Below, in pieces: positions 23,160 through 35,200 of a stretch of 64,000 bases of DNA. A program made the position numbers and the translations under genes. Under the pieces are notes generated by a model that searched no databases, had not been told where the DNA came from, and worked only from the letters and a program-made list of their open reading frames with translations. How positions within the stretch are numbered: the stretch's first letter is position 1; the number at the start of each line of letters is the position of its first letter. This stretch comes from Henricia sp. BOLD:AAB3569 (taxonomy: Eukaryota > Echinodermata > Asteroidea > Spinulosida > Echinasteridae), in NCBI GenBank assembly GCA_037783545.1, contig JBBELK010001358.1:124001-188000 (forward strand). The letters run 5' to 3'.

Positions 23160-23480
23160 GACATTTAATAATAATCACAAGCATTTGTAAAGCGCCATCT
23201 ATCTATGTAGTCATATTCCGAGGCGGCTGTTGCCATTATTACCGCTGCCATCAGGAAATCACCAGAACCATTTCGCTTCAACTAGGTGGCAACCCGGCCA
23301 AGGCGCACAATCCTATCAGCAGTTAGATTGTGGCATTCCCCATAACAGCTTCCCATATATCGCTTGGGTTGACGAGGCAACAGGGATTAAGTGCCTTGCC
23401 CAGGGACACAGACACGTTGGTCGAAGTGGGGCTCGAACCCCCAACCTCTGATTGGGAGTTCCGCTTCATACCCACTAGAA
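23160..23480 (-). mobile_element. tRNA-derived SINE, minus strand (family 4)
   Basis: On the minus strand, GGGTTCGAGCCCCACTTCGA (B box) is followed by CCTGGGCAAGGCACTTAATC and a CGCTTTACAAATGC-type tail with ATTATTATT. This is typical SINE organisation. Confidence 0.65.
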
Positions 23481-23602
23481 ATGAAAAGACGTGTGACGTA
23501 ATACTATGGCTCAGCATCTGAAACGAAGCTGCCAGTGCTTATCTGAGATAATGATTTCGGGCATAACAGCATAGCTCGACTGCTATTGTTGGATGTTCCC
23601 GC

Positions 23603-23947
23603 TATACACCAATCCGGTAACTAAGATCTCCTCCCTGCATATCCGCCATAGCTGGGGGGCGTCCAGTGCATGGGCTGTGCGTTTTGTGTTGCTGTTAGAA
23701 CGAAAAGCGCTCATCCATTACATGCACGAACGAGCCTCCTTCGCGTATACGCGACGCGCCCGCCTTTGCGTACACGCGACGCGCCCGCCTTCGCGCGCAC
23801 ACAACCCTACAAAGACGCGCAACTTAATTGTTCGAAGTAAACAAATGCAGCTTCAGCAACAACATAAACGTACAGTTCATTCAGTGGAAGCCCCCCAGCT
23901 ATGGCGGATGTACAGGGAAGAAGACCTCATTACCGGATTGGTGTATA
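23603..23947. mobile_element. MITE family F with long (about 65 bp) inverted ends
   Basis: TATACACCAATCCGGTAA at left is exact at right. The pairing continues through CCGCCATAGCTGGGGGG / CCCCCCAGCTATGGCGG. The centre has a duplicated GCGACGCGCCCGCCT. A related half-element is at 19845-19915. Confidence 0.7.
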
Positions 23948-24639
23948 ACTCGAGACAACAACCTTGGACCGCAGCCCAAAAGACATATGAGAAACAATGT
24001 TAATATTTTCCCTTTTCATTGAGGGCGCCCTGTCTCGAACATTGTAGGCAGTTTACTGTAACAAAATATGGACGAAATTCAAATTACATGTACCACCCGG
24101 TTAAGGTTTCCATTGTATATACATGTATTTCAAAAAAGAAATTCCCGAATAGCCTGCCTCACACAAAGGGTTCGGTTGTTTTTACAGTAGTGTTACATGT
24201 AATGGTGAAATAGCCCCTAAATACTGACGATGTACCTTTAAATTACAGTGTACATGTGCTTCAGAAAATATTTCTCATAACATTATATTTTGCAATTTAA
24301 ATTCAAGTGTAAATGTTCATGACGAGCAAAAACAATGCTCACAACGTGTCGACAACGCAGTAACTTGCACTTTGCAAACGGGTGGTGGCGCTCCACAAAA
24401 CAGCTAGTTGGGGTCAAAGGTCAGCCGAAAGCGAGGCCATTTTATGAGGCACTGGTTTGTTTGGCAACAAACTGTCCGGCTAAATTGTCCCCAAAATTCC
24501 ACCGTTCCCGGTGTAGTTACTCTTCTTCGAGGAGTTGGTATGTATTTTGAATAACTCAAGAAGCATAGGGGAAATTTTCGTCCGATTCTGACAGTGGTAA
24601 AAGCTGTTTCGAAGGTGATGAAATTGGACCGTGGCGTCG

Positions 24640-24780
24640 GGCATTGTTCGCGAAAATGATTGATTTTGCGCGTGGCGTGCATGCACGCGTACCCGCGGCG
24701 TACCGTAGCCATCTTTGGGGGCGGAGCGCGTCGCGGCGGAGGGGTGTTCTGTATAGTTGGGATAAAATGTTACAGTTAGT
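24640..24780 (+). promoter_or_regulatory. CpG-rich GC-box segment, candidate promoter of the HMGN-like gene
   Basis: CGCGTACCCGCGGCG, GCCATCTTTGGGGGCGGAGC and CGCGTCGCGGCGGAGG form the only CpG cluster in the 2 kb before the acceptor at 26248. It includes a GC box and a YY1-like GCCATCTT. A TSS here would need a non-coding first exon. Confidence 0.3.
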
Positions 24781-25184
24781 CTGTTTTAATTAATTGTAAG
24801 ATATTTTATGTATTTTTCCAATATTGAATATGTAAACTAAATTCATTCAGTGAACTGTTAAAATTTTCCTGTTTGATTTTGTAATTTACAAATTGAAGTT
24901 TTTCATGTTGCAGTGGCCGCTAGCCTAGTAATAGTAGTAGTAGTATAGTTCATGTAGTTACGGTATTTGTAACACGTTAATAAACGGTTATAGTTACGGG
25001 ATTGGAACACGCGCAAGTGCAGTGACATGTTCACGTATTAGCCACAGCGTTGCTGGCCCATTGTTCAAGTTCACGCCGTGCGTGGTATAATTTGCGACTC
25101 CGAAATCACGGAAGAAAAATTCAACACATTCTCTCGACCAGTCTCAGAAAGAACTTTGTTTACTGGTCACCACTTATTCCCGTT

Positions 25185-25325
25185 ATAATGACTTAATATT
25201 AATAACCACCAAAACGTAAATATTTTGAAGGGAAGTAATTTTAGGAGTGAAAAACATTCAACAATTTCCTTGAAGATACTTGAACTTTTTCTTAACACAC
25301 GGCTTCTCAGTGGCGACCAGTAAAC
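25185..25325 (+). repeat. dispersed repeat, direct pair with 26786-26945
   Basis: Shared words in order are ATAACCACCAAAA / ATAAACACCAAAA, AAGGGAAGT, TTTAGGAGTGA and CAGTAAAC. The second copy lies in intron 1 of the HMGN-like gene. Confidence 0.5.
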
Positions 25326-26267
25326 GGAATTCATACCCTAGTTCATGACGTTGCGCGCCCCCACGTGTGCTACATTCTTCTGCTGCATTTACATGTAGGC
25401 TTTCGTGACAAAGCTTGTTTAGTTTAGCGGAAAACGAGACAGCGTGTTGAACTACGGTAAGACTGATCAGACATGAAGTTGAGGAATTCGTCGCTGGCTT
25501 GGTGCAATATGTCACTGTGGGGGCGCTTTACACTGCGTCGCATTCTTCCAGCTCTCTCGTAATCAGTTTACAAATACAATTTCGCGGGAAAACGGCAGAT
25601 TTCTAAGATGCATAGGTATTTTTTTCATATACATTGAACACGGATTTGGGTAAATTTATATATTGGAATCGATAGCTTATTCAATTCTAAGATATACTTC
25701 CCACCGACACTTCCGTCGCAAATGTTGCATTTCTGAGATAAATAAATGATAAAATTGCTGCATAAAGTAATGCACTAAATGACGCGGCGAGCAATCTGTG
25801 CGTAAGCACGACAACAGAGGGCGCTGCACCCGCGCGTGAATGGTTATCTTGTGCACTAACTGATGGCAATTTTTGAAGGAGAAAATGTGATTTTTCTACA
25901 GAAAAGCAACATTTGCAACAAAAGTGCAAGTGTGAAATATATCTTAAAATGAATTATCTGTTGATTCCAGGAGGTAATTTCCTTAAAATCTTTGTTCAAT
26001 GTATACGAAAAAAATACCGATGCATATCTCTGCTACTGCTTGCTCAATTTATGCGATTAATGCTGTTTTGGAATTTACAGAAAATAATCTGTAATGTGAG
26101 ATGATATTTTCAATCAAAATCGAACTTTGAATTTGTTTTCCAAGTCCCTACCTAAACTCCAGCCTCATAAATTCACGTAGGTCTACCCCAACCATGTCAC
26201 AAAAAAATAAAAGCTACAGCAATGTACATAATTTTCCAATCTTTACAGTGAAGACAAAGCAGCAAGC

Positions 26268-29200
26268 ATGGGGCGCAAATCTCGCTCTGAAGGAGAGAGT
26301 TCGGAGACGGAGCCTCGAAGACGCAGTACACGTATTGCTGCCCTGCCTCAGAGTTCTCCAGAACCCAAACCTGCACCTCGTTCCCAGAAGGCGACGCCAC
26401 CATCGGGTGAGAAGCAGTCACGTAGAGGGCGCCCTGCTGGCACATCGAAGAAAACTCCACCAGCCAAGAAGGTATTAAATCAAGGTTTAGGATATTACTA
26501 AGGCTATAAATGTGTGGTTCGTTGAATTCAAACTGCCAAATAAAACCAGCTGTGTGCCTGGATGTAAATAATGGACAAATCTAAAGTTTTAAAACAAGTC
26601 TTCCCCTCAGATGAGAACATTTTTCACACTGGGAAATGTTTTTACATTTTGTAGGAGGAAAGGAATACAAAATGAAAGAGTAAAAATTGTGAAAATAATT
26701 CCCTTCTCCCTAATTTGGTCAAATTTTCAAAGGACACAAGTCACCTATGTTCCAAATGTGGGAAAGAATGTCGACACTAAATTTCCTTAATATGACTCAA
26801 TAAACACCAAAAAGTTAATATTTTTAAGGGAAGTGAATTTAGGAGTGATAAACATTGCAACGGTTTAAAAAAACTAAACATTTCTCTGCCATGTTCCATA
26901 GACTCTGCATACGGCATCTGAGTGGCGTTGGCAATCAGTAAACAAATGTTTACCTTTTATTGTGTACATACAAGCCTTATGAAGTTTAAGAGATGACTGG
27001 CTAATTTGCCCCCAGGAAGTGTATATCTTGAAGGGGCACAATAACCAAATCAGCCAGGCTATTTGTGGTGGTCTCGGTTAAAGGCACAGGCTCGTCAGCA
27101 ATGCGCTCGCGCCAAATTAGTACCACGAAATACACAGCTCTATAGCAAAGGCGTGGAGCTGCGTATTTCGTGGCATTAATTTGGCATGCATTGCTGACGA
27201 GCCTCTGCCTTTAATGTCAAGGCTTGCCAGGGGTTAAAATACTTCTCCCATTTTACATTATTTCTGAACACAGGGAACAAGAGGACGTAAGCGTAAGGCT
27301 GCTGAGGACACCGTAGAAGATGAAGAGCCAGAAGCTAAGACGTCCAAGGATGCTACGGAGGAGACGGGCCAGGAAGATGAAGAAGAGGCTGGATCAGCAG
27401 GAGATGCTGACGAGAAAGGTATGCTGGGGGTTGTCCTGGGGCCAATTTCACTAACATGAATTTCTGCGATCATTGCAAAAATGATCGCTAACAAAAAATT
27501 AATCGCTGTTGTGGTGGCGGTGAAACTTGTATTTAACTAAATCCATTGCAGTAGCAATGAGCAGTTAGTACTGAAAATAAAAACAATCGGCGAAGATGAT
27601 CACTAAAAAGTAACGTGAATCGCGAAACGGTACATACAGTTGTATCATGGACCCCGTTCTCACTCGAGAAATCACTTCATTCGACGAAGATTAGTTAATC
27701 ATCATTAGTTAATGAAGCGTGCGTTCACATATCACACATAAGCGACCGCTAACGAAGATCGAATGAAGCTGTGGGAGGTCGTACATGCGCGTCTAGACGC
27801 GCTGTGTGGTTTTCCAGTGGTGCTTCAAAAACGACGCTTCCTGGGAGCTTGACACACAACGCGCTTGTGCAACCAGGCCTGCCAAATTGCTTCGTCGAAC
27901 GAAGGGAGCGTTCTCATTACAAATTTGCTTCATCGAATGAAGCGATTTCTTCATTGAATGAAGCGATCTCTTCGTCGAATGAAGCTATTTGCTTCATTGA
28001 ATGAAGCAATTCCAATCATCGTCAAATGAAGAGGCGTGCGTTCACATCAGGAAAACTCTTCGTCGAATCATCGTTGAATCATCGTCGAACGAAGCGGGGT
28101 CATGGAGGTAGGAAATATCGATCGTTCCATCTCTATCGATGACTCCTTGGTGAATGGAGGTGAAATTATAAAATGTCAGCAGATTGAGCTTACGGATAAT
28201 TGTGATGCCAGACATTTTAGTCAAATATCATTGACAAAAAGTCAGCTTGATTCAATTTTACGATGCAATTTCTATACTTAGCGATTGCATTTTAGTCGCC
28301 ACATCAACAAAACGGATGTCTACTTTCGATGGGAATGACGTGTGTGACGTTTATATGTAAACATCTCTGGGAAAGGTATATTTATCACCAAAAAAAACCG
28401 AAAAATAAGTTATACATAGCTTGAATTCCCAGGCAGATGCTGCAGTAATTAGGCACCACACCAAATGCTAAATTTGTTGCATTTTTATGCTGTAGCTTAA
28501 TTCTATGCGATAGTATTGTATATAGTGTGTCCTCATTATTTTTCTTTCTGTTTATTTTCTAAGGAGAGGACACAGCTGACAGTAAAGAGGACACAGCAGG
28601 AGAAAGTGGGACAAAAGAGAAAAAGATGGAAACGGATGAAGGTAGGTGATATAGTGATGAGCAAACTAGCATCCTTTAAAAAAATCTTGTTAAGATCTTT
28701 TCTGTTGGATGTCTCTTTAATGTAACGAGTTTTCCCACAGACGAATTTGAAAAAGTGAATACCTCTCTACCACAAGCAATACTAATAACCAACGGCAGAA
28801 TTGTAATCTTAAATTCTGTCCCAACTCCAGCCTTACCTACGGAAGCAACTTTTACCAAAGCTGCTCAATCCCTCACAACCACCCCAGTGTTCTCTCAACA
28901 CCCCTATCACAATGCCCTGCTCTGCCCTACTCTACCTCTCTCTGAGGGGCTGTCCAAAGTTGTAAACATTTTCACAGTTTTACAAGGAGTAGTATTTTTC
29001 AGGACCTCCCCCCCTCCCTCCCTCCCCCGAACTACTACTACTTACAACATTTTTCTGGCAGTACCATGCAGTGCATGTAAAGTCCTACGCGGCCCATGAC
29101 CACCTCCCCCCTTCTACGCTTTGTAAAACCGGAAAAATTTTGACAACTTTGGACGGCCCCTAATGCTGTTCCCCCGTAACCTGCCCCAAACCCTACACCA

Positions 29201-32200
29201 TTTCCCCACCGCAAAATCCCACATAATACCCTACTCAACATTCCACACCTACCCAAATGCCCCACCCCTATTTCATTGGCCCACCCCTACCCCAATGTCC
29301 CCCCCTAGTCCCCTACCAAATGCCCCACCCCTACCCCAATGCCTCACTCCACCCAAACCAAATGCCCCACCCCATTTTCCCACCCCTATCCCAATATCCC
29401 ACCCTGACCTCTGCACCCACACAATAACCCCACCCATACCCCCAGAGCTCGAAATACCCACTGGACCGGTGGACCGAGGCCAGTAATTTAAGCCTCAGTC
29501 TAGTGCTTTCTCTACCGTACTAGACCAGTGGTCCAGTGCATTTTTAAACTAACGAACAGTAAATCCACATTCCTTGTGGCTTTGGTCTTGTAAAAATAGC
29601 ATCGGTCCAGTAAATGATTTAAGCTACTAACCCTGTAGTCTAGCAGATTTTTTCATGAAATTCGAGCCCCGACCCCAATGGCCCCACCCCTACCCCATTC
29701 CTCATACATGTACCCTCTATTCCCCACCTCCCCATATTCCTTCCTCATACTCTTATTAACCCAACTAAAAGAGATTTAAATTCCTACTGAACTTCTTCAG
29801 GTGAAGCCAAGGCATCTGCCCCAGCCCCCATTCCCAAGACCAAGACTAAGCCGAACATCTCCTTAATGATGCAAAATCCCATCATTAAGATCTCGGCGAC
29901 AGATATTCCAAAAGCAAGCTCGGTCAAAGTATCCCAGGGGGTCAAAAAAACCAAGGTTCCTCCAAAGACAAAACCACCACCAGAAGTCATCAAGCCAGCT
30001 GTTGAAGTTCCCGCAGCTCCAGCCGTATCCGAGACAGTCACCAAACCTCAACCAGAAGCCCCAGCAGTCCAACAACCAGAAGGCAAACCCGAGACTAAGG
30101 AAACGCCGGAAGCCCCTCAAACGAAGGAATCACCTGAAATATCTCGGACAGAGGTCCAGCCAGCAGCTTCTAATGATGCAGTGCAGAGCGTAGCGGCACC
30201 CGCTGACGGGGGAAAAGAATCGGCCCCACCCAGTACGCAGAACAGTAATGCAGCGCAACCCACAGAACCGAAAGATCAAACCGTTGCTCCAGCAACAGAA
30301 AAGGAACAAGCCATCACATCAGAACCGGCAGGTGGGCATTTGTCATTAAAAGATAAAACCACAAAACACCCGGAATCCCCTTTTTATTTTATTTTTTAAT
30401 CATAGCACACAGTGATTATAGTTTAACCCTCGACATGCACCGCACATAAAATCGCATAGGGACTCAAAGGGATGACTTCAGAAGTGCTGTTTCTGGGGCT
30501 ATTTCTCTGTCAGGCCATTGGTTGCAAACAGCTGTTGTTTACATTGTGTCACTGGACCAGAAGTAGGATGATTGATAGCTTCTGTTATGCAGGGTACACA
30601 AATAATTTGGGGCTGAGCTAGAGGCCCATATTTACCAGGGTTGGCCTCCAAAATAAAGGTGACTATACAAGCTCTAACAGGGTTGTTCGACTAAGTTGGC
30701 GGGGAATTGTTCCAAAGATGTTCTAGTAAATAATGAATTTATGTGCCGTTCAAAGGCACCCCATCTTCCGAAAGCACCCTGTGGGTATGTTGGAGAGTTA
30801 CCAAAAATGTCTAGTGGGAAAAGAGCTTGGCTCCGTTTAATTCTGAAAGGGGTGTTTTATTTTGGCGCAAAATTCACCTTTCTATTTCAGCACATTAACA
30901 TTTCCACTCTCAACTAATAGACCGTATCGAATAGCCGCCATTTCGTAGGGCACCTTTTGTTACTTAAACCGTTCAACAATGGAAGCACAATATGTGCAAC
31001 CGTGCATGTCCTCAAGGAACAAAGAAACTGCCCCACGAAATGGCGGCTATTCGATACGGTCTATAAATCTTGTTCACATTTTACCACTCGGAATCTTACT
31101 GTAACTGCAGGCACTGCACGACATTTCACTAGCAAACACACGTAGCCCAAGCATTCATTTCTGAACGCATGTCTCTATATGTTACAGCCTGTTTAGTGGT
31201 TTCCACGAACAACTTATGTTCTGAAATCGAGAGTCTCTGCCGTGCTTCGGGATGTTGGTCCCAGCAGAAATTTGGGTCCAATTAGAATCCTCGATACAAA
31301 ACCTCATATTACTGATGTGCGCAATGTTACACAAAGTCTGTCATTGACTGATAGTAGCCGCATTCTAATTGGCTGCTGAAGGTATACAGCTTGTCTCACA
31401 GGTGGTAGTGTCCAGGGGTTCATTTCACAAAAATAGGACTTAGTGGAAAAGGTCTTAGCGATAGGAGTTGACTGTGCTTAAGTCCTACGATAGGACTTAA
31501 GAACCCCTCAGATGGATCTTAGGATGTTTGTGAATCAAACCCCTGGAGGCCTTGCCAACACTTTGTGTTGCACAGAAGCTTTCAGGTTTCCGAAGATGGT
31601 ATTTTATGGCACCATACCTTGTTTCTGTAAATGTTTGCGTGATGAAAGCACTAGCAGTGAAGTATCCAGACTGAAAGTTTGAAACTTACCACACCTTTTT
31701 TCACCATTTATTTTCACGTTGCAAAAAAAAAGCAACACAATCAACTTGGGCCGGCTGCGGGAGGGGTGTCGGAAACGACTGATATGCACCAATAAACGCA
31801 CCTGTTTCATGTTAATTAACAGACGACCCACCAGCTCGTCAAAAGTGCCCACCGTCACTGCCGCCTCTTCAATTTCTCACAAAGCCCGAAATCACAATCA
31901 CACCGGCGTCCGACGCCGAGCCTAGCCCGACTCCGGGCACCCCCGGAGAGGCGGAGTCAGATGAATTCATTTTGAGGGGTGAGGCCAGGAGAGCTTGACT
32001 GTTGTGCATGACGTTAATTTTTGTTTGTGTAGTGCAGAACAGTTTGCCGTGCATTCGTTGCTTGCTTGCTTGCTTGCTCAAATGTTGCTTGGTCGTTATT
32101 ACAGCTTTGATTGCATGCTGAACATGTTTCTTGCAGTGCTGTCTTTCACAGGGTTGCCAGTTTTCCGGCTTGTTGCATTTTTGGCTTTGACTCAATTTCA

Positions 32201-35200
32201 GGATTGGAAATGATGTTATAGATGTGGCAAAAAGAGAAAAGTTATGTCACTACGAAGCGGCACTCACAGCGACTCGAAAAACATCTACTTCTAATAAGCT
32301 GCTGCCAACGGCTCATTTGTGCACATGAACAAACCTTCAAATTACATGTAATTTCGTCAGGGACTTTGAAAAAAAAATTGCAGTAAAAAAGTCAAAGGCG
32401 ATTAGGATAGGGGGTGTTCTAGTTTTTCAAGGTGATTGGTAGAGAAAGTATGTGCTCACACAGTCGTGTGAATACATCATTTGATTATACCACTGTGCTG
32501 TATCAGCTGGTAGTCTGCCTGGTGAGTCGGAGGTCTCGAGTTTGAATTCCGATAAGGCCCTTACGATTTTTCTCTCATCCCAAGTTTTGTTTTATTTCAA
32601 GATACACCATACATGTATTGCATTCACACACAATCATGATATTGGTGATGGACTTTTTCCCAGCCCTGAAGGGAACATAGCTGCTATTTGTTGGGATCCA
32701 GTGAATGTTCTCACAATGTTCTGCAAAAGCTTGTTACAGTGGTATTCCTTGCTTGTAGTAGCATTGTTCTGCAGTTGGTGTCTTTCAGTAGTTACCTAGC
32801 ACTAGTCCGTAGGCAGGCCCAATTGCTGTTTCCTGCCCATGCATGGTTGATTGTGTCATATCTTCCCATTGGTTTGTTAGTCATTCTTTGATCACTGAAA
32901 CAGCACCATGCTCTCCTGCACTCACCCTTGCTCACAAACGGCATTTACCCTGATGTTTTTGCGAGGTCGTGCTTTATTATAAATACCAAGTGCTTTTTCA
33001 ACATAGACAGTAAGGATGGGACGTTTAACCTGTTAACCATTTAACCGAGAAACAAAATGAAAAACTTGTTTTACCGAACGTTTGTAATGACTTTATGAAA
33101 TAAATTTATATGAGGTCGTAGTATAATTTTGACCAGATAAAGGTTCAACGATTATTTTGGGGGCCTAGGGGTATTGTGTACATTGCACATGCATCTTAGT
33201 TTTTGCTATAAACACAGCAACACACTTGTTAGTGTCGGCCGAACGGTTAACCAACATTTTTTTATATGTTCGTAAAAAAATTCTCATGACCAACAACTAT
33301 TTATCTTTGTTTTAGTTACCGAAAAACCTGCGGAGGAGTCGACCACAGAACAGGTAAGTTAAGACTGAACTTTGTATCACAAAATAGACTTTTTTTCTTT
33401 CTCTTTTTAAGAAAAGTGAAGGTCCATATTCCGTATTCAATGTACCAAGTCCTTTGAAAACAAGCAAGCAATGCATTTTAGTTTGGTGGAGTTGGGAAGG
33501 TTAGGGTTAAGCCTGTAGAGCTCTACTTGGCCAAGTCCATCTAAATCAAGCCAAACCAAGTGTTGGAGTTTGAAGGAGTTGGGAAGGTTAGGGTTAAGCC
33601 TGTAGAGCTCTACTGGGCCAAGTCTATCCAAGTCCAGCCAAACCAGGTGTTGGAGTTTGATGGAGTTGGGAAGGTTAGGGTTAAGCCTGTAGAGCTCTAC
33701 TGAACCAAGTCCATCTAAATCAAGCCATGCCAGGTGTTGTAGTTTGATGAAGTTGGGAAGGTTAGGGTTAAGCCTGTAGAGCTCTATTGGACCAAGTCCA
33801 TCCAAATCAAGCCAAACCAGGTGTTGGAGTTTGATGGAGTTGGAAAGGTTAGGGTTGGGCCTGTAGAGCTCTATTGGACCAAGTCCATCCATATCAAGCC
33901 AAACCAGGTGTTTGGGTTTGATGGAGTTGGGAAGGTTAGGGTCAAGCCTGTAGAGCTCTACTGGACCAAGTCCATCCAAATCAAGCTGAACCAGGTGTGG
34001 GAGTTTGATGGAGTTGGGAAGGTTAAGGTTAAGCCTGTAGAGCTCTACTGGACCAAGTCCATCCAAATCAAGCCAAACCAGGTGTTGGAGTTTGATGGAG
34101 TTGGGAAGGTTAGGGCTAAGCCTGTAGAGCTCTACTGGACCAAGTCCATCCAAATCAAGCCAAACCAGGTGTTTGGGTTTGATGGAGTTGGGAAGGTTAG
34201 GGCTAAGCCTGTAGAGCTCTACTGGACCAAGTCCATCCATATCAAGCCAAACCAGGTGTTTGGGTTTGATGGAGTTGGGAAGGTTAGGGTCAAGCCTGTA
34301 GAGCTTTACTGGACCAAGTCCATCCAAATCAAGCTGAACCAGGTGTTGGAGTTTGATGGAGTTGGGAAGGTTAAGGTTAAGCCTGTAGAGCTCTACTGGA
34401 CCAAGTCCATCCAAATCAAGCCAAACCAGGTGTTGGAGTTTGATGGAGTTGGGAAGGTTAGGGCTAAGCCTGTAGAGCTCTACTGGACCAAGTCCATCCA
34501 AATCAAGCCAAACCAGGTGTTGGAGTTTGATGGAGTTGGGAAGGTTAAGGTTAAGCCTGTAGAGCTCTACTAGACCAAGTGCATTCAAATCAAGCCAAAC
34601 CAGGAGTTTGATGGAGTTGGGAAGGTTAGGGTTAAGCCTGTAGAGCTCTACCGGACCAAATCCATCCAAATCAAGCCAAACGAGGTGTTGAGGTTTGATG
34701 GAGTTGGGAAGGTTAGGGTTAAGCCTGTAGAGCTCTACTAGACCAAGTGCATTCAAATCAAGCCAAACCAGGTGTTGGAGTTTGATGGAGTTGGGAAGGT
34801 TAATGTTAAGCCTGTAGAGCTCTACTGGACCAAGTCCATCCAAATCAAGCCATACCAGGTGTTGGAGTTTGGTGGAGTTTGGAAGGTTAGGGTTAAGCCT
34901 GTAGAGCTCTACTGGACCAAGTCCATCCAAATCAAGCCATACCAGGTGTTGGAGTTTGGTGGAGTTTGGAAGGTTAGGGTTAAGCCTGTAGAGCTCTACT
35001 GGACCAAGTCCATCCAAATCAAGCCAAACCAGGTGTTGGGGTTTGGTGGAGTTGGGAAGGTTAGGGTTAAGCCTGTAGAGCTCTACTGGACCAAGTCCAT
35101 CCAAATCGAGCAAAACGAGCTGTTGGAGTTTGATGGAGTCGGGAAGGTTAGGGTTAAGCCTGTAGAGCTCTACTGGACCAAGTCCATCCAAATCAAGCCA

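Noticed and set aside
29163-29486. Proline-rich 107-aa frame
   Set aside because: It translates the C-rich minisatellite in intron 3 of the HMGN-like gene.
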